This document shows, one piece after another, positions 6,011-15,091 of a stretch of DNA of 20,184 bases. A program made the position numbers and the translations under genes. The notes under the pieces are model-generated. The model made no database searches and was not told the DNA's origin. It saw nothing but the letters and a program-made list of their open reading frames with translations. Each line of letters begins with the position of its first letter. Position 1 is the stretch's first letter. Source of the DNA: an uncultured Planctomycetaceae bacterium (lineage in GTDB: Bacteria; Planctomycetota; Planctomycetia; Pirellulales; Pirellulaceae); assembly GCA_937904535.1 (NCBI GenBank), contig CALELC010000381.1, positions 1 through 20,184 on the forward strand. The letters are read 5' to 3'.

Positions 6011-8580
6011 CCACCGCTGGCCAGGATGTAAATCCCGCAGAGTCCCCCGCTGACCGTGCCGTAGCAGTACCGCCTCGCGCCTGCAGCTCAGCAGCGACGC
6101 TCGCTCTGCAGCTCTTGTTCGTGCTATGGGTGGTCCGCGAATGGGAGCTGGAACAGCACCGCGGGCTATTCGCACTGTTGCTACTCGCAACGGTCGGGAA
6201 GCTGATTCACAGCCTGCTATCCTCGCGCGTCCGCCCGCTCTTTTTCCTGATCCTGTCGCTGGCGAGTTTCCCACTCGCGTTGGCTTGGCCACAGCTTGAC
6301 AACGCCAGCGCTGGGGCGGCGTTGGCATTTGGTTGCCAGCAATCGGCCTATGTGTTTGCCATCGGACTCATTCTGATCGGGATCTGTCATCTGCCGACTT
6401 CGCTCCGAGGACGGGTGTTCCTCATCGCGAGCGTATCAGCGGGATTGTTGGCTTGGCGATGGCAGGAGGTCAGTCCGTTTTGGGCGGTGCTCGGCTCCAT
6501 CTTCATGTTTCGCTTGGGAATCTATCTCAAAGCACTTAGACAGGAATCCGAACCGGTTCCTTGGACTCAGCGGCTGACCTACTTTTTCTTGTTCTCCAAT
6601 GGATTCTTTCCCTTTTTTCCCATCATCGACTACCGGAAGTTCCGTGACGGCTACGTGGCCAGCGACGATGGATCATTAAGCCAGCGCGGGGTTGCTTGGA
6701 TCGTGCGCGGTATCATCCATTTGCTGCTGTACCGCACGATCAAGACGTTCTGGCTTCCAGGCCCGGCGGACCTCATCGACGCCGAGTACTTGGCACTGTT
6801 CCTGGTTACGAACTATGCCCTCTATTTGCGGATCTCAGGGCATTTCCACATCGTCACAGGTTTGCTGCACCTGTTTGGCTACCGTTTGCCACGCACGCAT
6901 GACTGCTACTTTTTAGCGTCGAGCTTCAGCGACATCTGGCGGCGAATCAACATCTATTGGAAAGATTTTCTCGCCGATCACGTCTTCTTTCCGGTCTACT
7001 TTTCCCTCGCCAACTTGCCTAAGTCCAGCGCCATCGTTGGTGCAGTGCTAGCTACCTTTGTGGCGACTTGGTTCCTGCACTCCTGGCAGGTGTTCTGGTT
7101 GCTCGGACATTTTCCGATCGGACTGCGCGATGCGGTGCTGTGGCTCGCGGCGGGCAGTCTCGTCGCGCTCAATTCGTTGCGGCAATACCGCAAGGCACTA
7201 CGGCCGTCGCGGCCCGCTTGTCAGGTCACGGTCGGGAGCGCCTTGCGTTTCAGCGTCCAGGTTGTAGCGACGTTCCTTGCCGTCAGTTTCTTCTGGGCGT
7301 GCTGGACCGTTCCCCTGTTCCCGCAGAGGGTTGCTGCCGTGGTCAATGCAGGCGGATTTGGCGGGAACCAGGTGTTCACGCTCGCTGTCGTGCTGGTGGC
7401 AGTGCTGGCAAGTGGCACCGTGATCCAGCTCAGTTCTGCTTGCCTGCGGCAACGGGGAACTCTACCTGCACTTTCACTGGAACGCTCGCCGGGATGGTGT
7501 CTCGCGATCCTCGGGCTGCTCGCGCTGATCGCGGCCCCCAATGTACAGCAAGCGGTTGGCCCATCTCTGGCGACAAAGGTTGCCGCACTGACTGTCGAAG
7601 CGACCGCTGCATCCCAACTCGAACTTCAAGCTCGCGGCTATTACGAACCGCTCGCCGATGCCAACCTGCAGGCCAATCCATTACTCGATCAAGCCACGCC
7701 GACCGGCCAGAACACAGTGGGAGACTACTGGGAAGGGACGCGGCAGCGAGCGGACGCGTTGGGTACAGAGCTGATTCCAGGTTGGCAAGGCACGGCTCGC
7801 GGCGCGCCGCTGCAGGTCAATCGCTGGGGAATGCGGGACGAGGATCTACCGCGGCGAAAGCCACCGGGTACCTATCGAATTGCGATGCTCGGCTCGAGCG
7901 TCACGATGGGGTACGGCGTGGCAGCGGATGCTGATTTCGAATCGCTGCTTGAACGGCGACTGAACGAGCAGATGTCGCCCGGCGGACCGCGTGTCGAACT
8001 GCTTAACTTTGCTGTCGGCGGTTACTTCGCCCTGCATTCAGCGATCACGATGCGGGAAAACGCCTTTGCTTTTGCTCCCGACGCGATTGTCTATGTCGCA
8101 CATCAAGCCGAGGCCTACGGCCTGCCCCGGCATCTTGGATCAGCTTATAAGGCCGGATATTCCTTGCCGTATCCTTGTCTCACTTCGATCATTCGCGACG
8201 CCGGTATTTCCGATGCCACCTCCTGGGGCACCGCGGAACTGCTGCTGCAACCACATGCCAAGGAAATTGTCGCCTGCGTCTATCGTGGGATCGTCGACGA
8301 TTGCCGACACCGCGGCATCCTGCCGGTGTGGGTCTACCTTCCTATACCTGGCATCTCGGCAATCTCCGTCGACAACCACGACATGCTGCAGTTGGGACAC
8401 GAAGCTGGTTTCGTCGTGATTGACTTGTCTGACTGGTCCGAGGGCTACCAGCCACACGACGTGAAGTTTACAGCCGGTGACTTCCATCTCAACGAGTTCG
8501 GTCACCAGTTAGCCGCCGAGCAACTTTACGAACGGTTGCAACGCAGCGGCGTCGTGCCCCCGTCTTTAAGAAGTCCTTAA
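6007..8580 (+). CDS. MBOAT-family O-acyltransferase fused to C-terminal SGNH hydrolase domain
   Basis: This 857-residue membrane protein has about a dozen hydrophobic segments between residues 28 and 512, then a soluble domain. The membrane part resembles MBOAT/AlgI proteins: SFSDIWRRINIYWKDFLAD (Trp311) and FLHSWQVFW, where His358 is the likely catalytic His. The soluble part (about 540-857) is an SGNH fold: block I reads LGSSVTMGYG (629-631 GSS, Ser631 at the nucleophile position), Asn667 and Gly671-Gly672 in LNFAVGGY, and DFHLNEFGH with Asp825 and His827 completing the triad. MBOAT and SGNH proteins normally work as separate partners in polysaccharide or peptidoglycan O-acetylation (AlgI with AlgJ/AlgX, PatA/PatB), so export-side O-acylation of a glycan is the likely role. 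The TTG start overlaps the DUF1501 stop (TTGA). No in-frame ATG occurs before residue 160, past several membrane spans, so TTG is well supported. Confidence 0.85.
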   Translation: MTTAGQDVNPAESPADRAVAVPPRACSSAATLALQLLFVLWVVREWELEQHRGLFALLLLATVGKLIHSLLSSRVRPLFFLILSLASFPLALAWPQLDNASAGAALAFGCQQSAYVFAIGLILIGICHLPTSLRGRVFLIASVSAGLLAWRWQEVSPFWAVLGSIFMFRLGIYLKALRQESEPVPWTQRLTYFFLFSNGFFPFFPIIDYRKFRDGYVASDDGSLSQRGVAWIVRGIIHLLLYRTIKTFWLPGPADLIDAEYLALFLVTNYALYLRISGHFHIVTGLLHLFGYRLPRTHDCYFLASSFSDIWRRINIYWKDFLADHVFFPVYFSLANLPKSSAIVGAVLATFVATWFLHSWQVFWLLGHFPIGLRDAVLWLAAGSLVALNSLRQYRKALRPSRPACQVTVGSALRFSVQVVATFLAVSFFWACWTVPLFPQRVAAVVNAGGFGGNQVFTLAVVLVAVLASGTVIQLSSACLRQRGTLPALSLERSPGWCLAILGLLALIAAPNVQQAVGPSLATKVAALTVEATAASQLELQARGYYEPLADANLQANPLLDQATPTGQNTVGDYWEGTRQRADALGTELIPGWQGTARGAPLQVNRWGMRDEDLPRRKPPGTYRIAMLGSSVTMGYGVAADADFESLLERRLNEQMSPGGPRVELLNFAVGGYFALHSAITMRENAFAFAPDAIVYVAHQAEAYGLPRHLGSAYKAGYSLPYPCLTSIIRDAGISDATSWGTAELLLQPHAKEIVACVYRGIVDDCRHRGILPVWVYLPIPGISAISVDNHDMLQLGHEAGFVVIDLSDWSEGYQPHDVKFTAGDFHLNEFGHQLAAEQLYERLQRSGVVPPSLRSP

Positions 8581-8581
8581 C

Positions 8582-8613
8582 CGCAAACGACAATCGCAAA
8601 CGACAACCGCAAC
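8582..8613. repeat. Short 13-bp-period tandem repeat
   Basis: The 12-mer CGCAAACGACAA occurs at 8582-8593 and 8595-8606, separated by one base, and a partial third copy (CGCAAC) begins at 8608. It starts 2 bp after the stop of the MBOAT-SGNH gene, in the 65-bp gap between convergent genes. It forms no hairpin with a T tract, so it is not an obvious terminator. Replication slippage is the simplest explanation. Confidence 0.7.
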
Positions 8614-8645
8614 GGTACCCATTTGTGTCGCGATCTGAAGCGAGA

Positions 8646-9191
8646 TCACTTCGTGACTTTAAGTGCAAGCCCGAAGGGATGCTTCGGACGCTGCGTACGG
8701 TATTGCTCGATGCCGCCAGCAGTGACTTTTGAACCTTTGACGTTGATGTCAAACAGCAGGTGCAGTTTCGACAGCGCTAGTAGCCCGGCATCCGAAACCT
8801 GGGTGTTGCTGATGTTGAGCTTGATCAGCGTGCCGCTCGCCTCCATCGCCGCCAGAGCTTGCATTTGGGTGTCCCCGATCGTTGAGCCGCTGACGTCGAG
8901 CTCAGCGATCTGTCCGAGGGCTTGCAAGTGCTCAATCACCTCGTCATCGACTGTCTTTCCGCTCAGGTCGACGATCCAGGCATCGCCTTGAGGATAGCGA
9001 TGCTCTCTAGCGGTGGCTCCTTTGGCCTGCAACGCATCAGCGGCGATTTGCCGGTTCAACTTCACCTGCTCGATATGACTCAGACCACTGCTGTTGCCGC
9101 AACCACCCGTGGTGGCTAAGGCGAGAAACAACATCGCTGCGGCGCGCGGAGGATACAGATACATCCGACGTGACAAGGCCAGCTTCATCAT
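8646..9191 (-). CDS. Small leucine-rich-repeat lipoprotein
   Basis: This 181-residue protein starts with an Arg-containing n-region, a hydrophobic core (about 17-28) and a lipobox-like TTGGC with Cys31, so it is probably a lipoprotein facing the periplasm. The lipobox is weak at -3 (Thr instead of Leu). A polar helical section follows, and then about three LRR units of roughly 24 residues in the second half (for example IVDLSGKTVDDEVIEHL, AELDVSGSTIGDTQMQAL, KLNISNTQVSDAGLLAL), of the Gly/Ser-Thr-x-Val/Ile-x-Asp type common in planctomycetes. Such domains bind proteins; no ligand can be named. Two adjacent ATGs (9191, 9188) are possible starts, and ATG 9164 would still leave a signal peptide. 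It lies 82 bp downstream of the DUF1559 gene on the same strand, so co-transcription is likely. Confidence 0.82.
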   Translation of the reverse strand: MMKLALSRRMYLYPPRAAAMLFLALATTGGCGNSSGLSHIEQVKLNRQIAADALQAKGATAREHRYPQGDAWIVDLSGKTVDDEVIEHLQALGQIAELDVSGSTIGDTQMQALAAMEASGTLIKLNISNTQVSDAGLLALSKLHLLFDINVKGSKVTAGGIEQYRTQRPKHPFGLALKVTK

Positions 9192-9273
9192 GCATCTCGA
9201 CGAATTCGCGGGAGGTCGTTCGTTGGCGGTTTGCCGATTTCCAGTCGCTCTTAGAAATGCGTTGGCGACATCT

Positions 9274-10266
<993 letters not shown>

Positions 10267-10272
10267 AGCAGA

Positions 10273-10277
10273 CTCCT
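10273..10277 (-). promoter_or_regulatory. Ribosome-binding site of the DUF1559 gene
   Basis: On the minus strand this reads AGGAG, with a 6-nt spacer to the ATG at 10266. It fixes that start. Most other genes here have only weak or no Shine-Dalgarno sequence, so this gene may be strongly translated. Confidence 0.7.
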
Positions 10278-10518
10278 GAGTGCGGTGAATGCGGGCCCTT
10301 GGCCACGCGCTAGTTCACGTCTCCATTGCGGAGGCGGTCACGACGATGAGCGATAAGCAACAAGAAAAGAAATTGAGAAAAGTGGGCAGCAAAGTCGACT
10401 CGGCCACCCTCAAAACGCCATAATACGCATCAAGTACCCCTTAAATGTAGCAGACAAGCTCCCCTGTCCAATCAGAAATTCCCGTCGCCGAGGAGCAAAT
10501 CGAGAGAATCGGTGGTAC

Positions 10519-10541
10519 GGCAAGTTCGGCTTGAACTCGCC
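10519..10541. other. Stable hairpin in the divergent intergenic region
   Basis: Nine-base arms (GGCAAGTTC at 10519-10527 and GAACTCGCC at 10533-10541) pair with a single A/C mismatch around a 5-nt loop. No T tract follows on either strand, so it is unlikely to be a rho-independent terminator. It could be an operator, part of a 5' leader or a small-RNA stem, or a remnant of a dispersed palindromic repeat. Confidence 0.4.
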
Positions 10542-10759
10542 AGCAAGCCACCCAACACCCGTTCGCCAACTCAGACAGTTCCAGCAAATCACACCACTCA
10601 GCCCATTTGCGTAGCTCACCCAGGCCAGCCGCAAACTCATCAAGTCGCTCTCATCCACCTAGCGCTAACGAATTACGACGCCGGTATCGTCACTGCCTCG
10701 TCTCGACTGCAGGCGACCGGTGCTCGAATGTTCATACGTCGGACGGTACCGCAGAACAC

Positions 10760-10764
10760 GAGGA
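10760..10764 (+). promoter_or_regulatory. Ribosome-binding site that selects ATG 10774
   Basis: GAGGA with a 9-nt spacer precedes ATG 10774. The longer frame that would start further upstream adds only Arg-rich residues ahead of the signal peptide, so this site settles the start. Confidence 0.6.
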
Positions 10765-10773
10765 TTTCTTGAA

Positions 10774-13700
10774 ATGAAGAATCTCACAGGATTGCTCGGG
10801 ACCGAGAAGTCTCGTCGGTGGCTTCCCATCCGGCGAATCTCGTGCTGGCGATTGATGGTGGCATGGATTGTGGGGTGGATGATTGTGGTCGCGCCCTTAA
10901 CGCAGGCTCACGCTGATGACGGATTGACCGTTCAAGAAGGGTTGGGATTTTGGTTCGACGCTCGCCAAATCGAACCGTCAGCGACGCGTACGGAGACCGT
11001 TGGCGACCGATCTATGGTGCGGATTACCACGTGGCCGGACGCTTCTGGTAACCGGCGACATGCGAGTCAACCCGACGAAGCGTCGCAGCCAGAACTGATT
11101 TCGGTTGGGCAGTCACGCATCGCTCGATTCGATGGTGTCGACGACTTTCTCCGCGTCACCGGCATCAATTGTTCAACGGCGGCGGCCACGATCTTCGTCG
11201 TCGCAGCGCCGCAGAAGAACGCGGGATCGTATCGGGCTTTTTTGGCTGGCAATGCCTCGCAACAGTCAGATTTCGTCTCGGGGTTTACGATCGACCAAGG
11301 TGCTGGCGCTACCTTGGCGTTCAATCATCTGAATGTCGAAGGGCGGGGCTTTGGAGGAGCCCAAAACCTCCTCCGTACGGTGACGCCCTTTTCCCAGTTG
11401 CATGTGCACGAAGTGGTCATCAGCCCGAGCGAGCGTGTTGTAAAACTGGCAGTGGATGGCGCCGCCGCTGGCACACGGCCGTATGAGCCGAGCACACTCC
11501 GTCTGGACGAACTGACGATCGGAGCGCGTTACTACGGTTTTGGCAAACCTGAAATTCAAGGCTGGATCGCCAGCGACATCGCCGAAATCCTGATTTACAG
11601 TCGCGAGTTGCCAGCGGATGAGCGCGCCCAGGTCCGTGACTACCTGGCGTCAAAGCATGCGGAACTAAAAGAGACTTTACCCAGCACCATCCAGTCGGTT
11701 GGGGTTCCACTGCAAAGTGTTGCCGATCCTCCGTCGGTTCAGGTTTTCGTTCCAGGCTTTGTGGCCAAGGAACTCCCGCTGACCTTGCCAAATCTCAACA
11801 ACGTTCGCTACCGCCCGGATGGGAAACTGATCGCCCTCGCCTACGACGGCGATGTCTACCTGCTCAGCGACTCCGATGGCGATCGCCTAGAGGATCATGC
11901 GGACAAGTTTTGGGAGAACCATGGCCGAATCCGTTCGCCGATCGGCATCGCGCTGACGCCGCCAGGTTATGCCCGCGGGCAGGGGCTGTTCATCGCTTCC
12001 AAGAGCGAATGCATCCTGATCACCGATACCGATGGTGATGATCGCGCCGACACGGAAACAACGGTCGCTAACGGTTGGTCCGAGAGCTTTCACAATGTGG
12101 ATGCCCTGGGGATTGCCGTTGATCCAGTCGATCACAGCGTGTACTTCGGACTCGGCACCGCCAATTTTGCTGATCCTTATGTACGCAACGAACACGGTGA
12201 AACGACCTACCAACTCGCCGGAGAACGCAGCAGCATTTTGAAGGTCTCGCCCGATTTTTCGCAGCGAGAGGTGTTTTGCACCGGTCTTCGCTTTCCCGTA
12301 GCGCTAGCCTTCAATCGCGAAGGCGATCTGTTCGGCACCGACCAAGAAGGCGCAACTTGGGTGCCCAATGGGAATCCGCTGGATGAGTTGCTCCACCTAC
12401 AAGCTGGCCGGCATTACGGTTTCCCGCCGCGACATCCCAAACACTTGCCCAATGTTATCGATGAACCCAGTACCTACGATTACAGTCCCCAACATCAATC
12501 GACCTGCGGCTTGACCTTCAATAATCCCGTGGTTGAGGGTGGCCCTACGTTTGGACCACCGGAGTGGGCCGGCGATGCATTTGTGTGCGGCTATTCGCGA
12601 GGCAAGGTGTGGCGGACCAAACTGGTCAAGACACCGGCAGGCTATGTTGCTCAGAATCAACTCTTTGCTTGCCTTGACATGCTGACAGTCGATTGCTGCA
12701 TCTCACCACCAGGCGAAATGGTGATTGCCGTTCATAGCGGCGGCCCCGATTGGGGTAGCGGGCCGAGTGGCACAGGAAAACTTTATAAATTGACGTATGA
12801 GGATCGACATGCTCCGCAGCCGGTCGCTGCTTGGGCCGCCGCTCGCGACGAAGTTCAAATTGCTTTTGATCGCCCGCTGCGGCTTGAGGATCTGCAGGGA
12901 CTCGCCGCCGCGACGCGCATCACCTATGGCGATCATGTCCGCGCTGGAGACGAATATGAATCGATCCGGCCGGGTTATGAAGTCGTCGCCCGTCAGCTCA
13001 CCGCGCCCCGATTCGAACTCAAGGTCCACAGTGCGAAAGTCACCGCGGATCGGAGAACGTTGATTCTTACCACCGACCCGCACCGCCAAGCGACTTCGTG
13101 CGCCATCCAGCTGCCGGGTTTTGGCCGTCCCCAGCTTGCCCCCCGCGAAGACGCCACCGGAGGTTCCTCCGCAGGTGAGCCAATACCACAACATCCAACC
13201 ATCGACTTGGATTACAGCCTGACGGGCATCGTCCTCGATCGTGAAGGCGAACCGGCCTGGTCTGGATGGCTGCCGCATCTCGACCTTGAAGTCAGCCGGG
13301 GGCTAACTGAAAGCAGTGCCTTGCATGCCGAGCTGTGGAATCGGCGCAGCAATCGACCGGCAAATGCTCCGTCGCGGTTTCACTTGCGAACCCAACTCGA
13401 TCTCCAGGACATGTTGCGCCCGGCCGTACAACCGGGTTCCAACTTGGATTACGAGCTGCCTGCCGAAACCGTCACGCTGCATCTCACAGCCTCGGCCCCG
13501 TTTCATCTACAAACGCAGGCAGCCCCAATCAGCGCTCAACCAGAAGCCGATCACTTTGTGGCAAAGCTCACTCACTCTCCTAAAGCGAATACCTGGCTAC
13601 CGCTGCAAATCGAGTTCGAACCATCCGCTGAGATCCCTGCCCTTGCAGTCACGTGGTCAACAACCGAGGACACTCGACAGCGGCCGTTTCCCTTACACCG

Positions 13701-14985
13701 CATGCTGTTACCGTGGGCTGAGCCGCAGGACGTCTGGTTGGAGATCCAACCGGACAAACGGAAAATCCCGGAACTGGCGGGCGGCAGTTGGGCGCGAGGC
13801 CGCAAGTTGTTCTTCAGCGAAGCCGCGCTCTGCTCTCGTTGCCATTGCGTTGCCGGTCAAGGCGAAACAATCGGTCCGGATCTCTCCAATCTCCTGCACC
13901 GCGACTACACCTCGGTACTCCGCGACGTGATGGAACCAAGCTACGCCATCAATCCTGACTACGTGACACACAATCTCTTGTTGACCGATGGCCGAGTCTT
14001 ATCGGGCACCTTACGCGGTGAGGGCGATCGGCTACTACTCAGTGATTCCCAAGGTCGCGTCACCGCGATTAAGCGCAGGGAGATTGAACAGTCCAATCCA
14101 TCAGCCAAATCGATCATGCCCGAACAATTACTCGATCAGATCGGCCCAGCAGGACTGCGCGACTTGATGACCTTTTTGCTCACCCCGCCGCCGCACATGC
14201 CTTTGGTTGGTGGTCCTGAACCTCCGGCGCCACGCGCAAGATCCGATCTTGCAGCGGTTCTTGCAGGTGCCCCCCATCCACCGGAAACGCCACGCCCGTT
14301 GAACGTCGTCCTGGTCGCAGGTCCAAAGGACCACGGTCCTGCTGAGCACGACTATCCTGCTTGGCAAATCGCGTGGCACGAACTGCTTTCGCTGGACGAG
14401 CAAACGACTGTCGCTACCGCTTGGCAGTGGCCTAGCTCGCAGCAGTTGGCAACCGCTGATGTCCTGGTCTTCTACCACAAAGGCGATTGGACTCCTGAAC
14501 GAGAACAGGATATTGATCGCTATCTCAAACGCGGTCGAGGGCTGGTCTACATTCACTATGCGGTCGACGGCGGGCAGAACCCATCAGCATTTGCCGAACG
14601 GATCGGTCTCGCATGGCGAGGCGGTGCCTCGAAATTCCGCCACGGACCACTGGACCTCCAATTTGCTGCTGCTCAGGGACACCCCATCGCACGAAACTTC
14701 TCCGAGGTGAAATTTGTCGACGAAAGCTATTGGCAACTGGACGGCGACCCGTCGCGGGTACGGCTACTGGCCACTGGTGTCGAAGACGGCGAACCGCAGC
14801 CCCTATTTTGGACCTACGAGCCGGCCAAAGGCCGCGTGTTTGTTTCGATCCCCGGCCATTTCTCGTGGACCTTTGATGATCCGCTGTTTCGAGTGCTGGT
14901 CCTCCGCGGAATCGCATGGGTGGCAGGCCAACAAGTCGATCGTTTCAATCACCTCACATCGCCTGGTGCCCGGATCACTGATTAG
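10774..14985 (+). CDS. Secreted multidomain protein: LamG-like / sorbosone dehydrogenase-like propeller / heme c / ThuA
   Basis: From ATG 10774 this gives 1403 residues. A signal peptide (about 1-47) ends VAPLTQAHA before DDG. A LamG/concanavalin-like module covers about 50-297 (GFWFDARQ, IASDIAEILIYSREL). A PVC-type dehydrogenase propeller, related to L-sorbosone dehydrogenases, covers about 335-680 and has two Asp-rich, probably calcium-binding loops (SDSDGDRLED, TDTDGDDRAD). Ig-like beta segments fill about 690-1000, where relatives often have HEAT repeats. A planctomycete heme-binding module has Cys1020-x-x-Cys1023-His1024 (CSRCH) and a downstream Met (SIMPEQL). A ThuA-like glutamine-amidotransferase-fold domain covers about 1174-1395 (VLVAGPKDHG, LVFYHKGDW, HYAVDGG, FWTYEPAKGRVF). 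Periplasmic sugar or glycan oxidation with electron transfer to the heme is a reasonable inference; the substrate is unknown. It is divergent from DUF1559 and 106 bp ahead of the TIM-barrel gene. Confidence 0.92.
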   Translation: MKNLTGLLGTEKSRRWLPIRRISCWRLMVAWIVGWMIVVAPLTQAHADDGLTVQEGLGFWFDARQIEPSATRTETVGDRSMVRITTWPDASGNRRHASQPDEASQPELISVGQSRIARFDGVDDFLRVTGINCSTAAATIFVVAAPQKNAGSYRAFLAGNASQQSDFVSGFTIDQGAGATLAFNHLNVEGRGFGGAQNLLRTVTPFSQLHVHEVVISPSERVVKLAVDGAAAGTRPYEPSTLRLDELTIGARYYGFGKPEIQGWIASDIAEILIYSRELPADERAQVRDYLASKHAELKETLPSTIQSVGVPLQSVADPPSVQVFVPGFVAKELPLTLPNLNNVRYRPDGKLIALAYDGDVYLLSDSDGDRLEDHADKFWENHGRIRSPIGIALTPPGYARGQGLFIASKSECILITDTDGDDRADTETTVANGWSESFHNVDALGIAVDPVDHSVYFGLGTANFADPYVRNEHGETTYQLAGERSSILKVSPDFSQREVFCTGLRFPVALAFNREGDLFGTDQEGATWVPNGNPLDELLHLQAGRHYGFPPRHPKHLPNVIDEPSTYDYSPQHQSTCGLTFNNPVVEGGPTFGPPEWAGDAFVCGYSRGKVWRTKLVKTPAGYVAQNQLFACLDMLTVDCCISPPGEMVIAVHSGGPDWGSGPSGTGKLYKLTYEDRHAPQPVAAWAAARDEVQIAFDRPLRLEDLQGLAAATRITYGDHVRAGDEYESIRPGYEVVARQLTAPRFELKVHSAKVTADRRTLILTTDPHRQATSCAIQLPGFGRPQLAPREDATGGSSAGEPIPQHPTIDLDYSLTGIVLDREGEPAWSGWLPHLDLEVSRGLTESSALHAELWNRRSNRPANAPSRFHLRTQLDLQDMLRPAVQPGSNLDYELPAETVTLHLTASAPFHLQTQAAPISAQPEADHFVAKLTHSPKANTWLPLQIEFEPSAEIPALAVTWSTTEDTRQRPFPLHRMLLPWAEPQDVWLEIQPDKRKIPELAGGSWARGRKLFFSEAALCSRCHCVAGQGETIGPDLSNLLHRDYTSVLRDVMEPSYAINPDYVTHNLLLTDGRVLSGTLRGEGDRLLLSDSQGRVTAIKRREIEQSNPSAKSIMPEQLLDQIGPAGLRDLMTFLLTPPPHMPLVGGPEPPAPRARSDLAAVLAGAPHPPETPRPLNVVLVAGPKDHGPAEHDYPAWQIAWHELLSLDEQTTVATAWQWPSSQQLATADVLVFYHKGDWTPEREQDIDRYLKRGRGLVYIHYAVDGGQNPSAFAERIGLAWRGGASKFRHGPLDLQFAAAQGHPIARNFSEVKFVDESYWQLDGDPSRVRLLATGVEDGEPQPLFWTYEPAKGRVFVSIPGHFSWTFDDPLFRVLVLRGIAWVAGQQVDRFNHLTSPGARITD

Positions 14986-15091
14986 TTTGCATCCCTCGCT
15001 CCCGTTCTCTTGATGACTCACCGGTAGACTCAAGGCGATCAACCTGCGAGCTTCCGTCACCGACTCAGTCCTTTGACCTAACAACCCACCT

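Larger units (their letters stand above)
10267..10773. other. Divergent intergenic region without a convincing gene
   Basis: This 507-bp gap lies between the leftward DUF1559 gene and the rightward LamG/propeller/ThuA gene and should hold both promoters. Open frames inside it (10410-10658 on -, 10512-10772 on +) have no recognisable domain and no ribosome-binding site. The visible structure is an imperfect hairpin at 10519-10541. A minus-strand TATTAT near 10422-10427 could be a -10 box for the DUF1559 gene but lacks a good -35. Confidence 0.5.

Noticed and set aside
5744..6328. 194-codon minus-strand frame across the DUF1501/MBOAT junction
   Set aside because: It is Arg/Ala-rich, has no motif, and is antisense to two supported genes.
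7068..7934. 288-codon open frame on + inside the MBOAT-SGNH gene
   Set aside because: It is Arg/Cys/Gly-rich, has no domain, and is fully covered by a frame with clear MBOAT and SGNH motifs. It is a by-product of high GC.
8632..8647. GATCT/AGATC dyad as a terminator between the convergent genes
   Set aside because: A 5-bp stem with a 6-nt loop and no T run on either strand does not meet terminator criteria.
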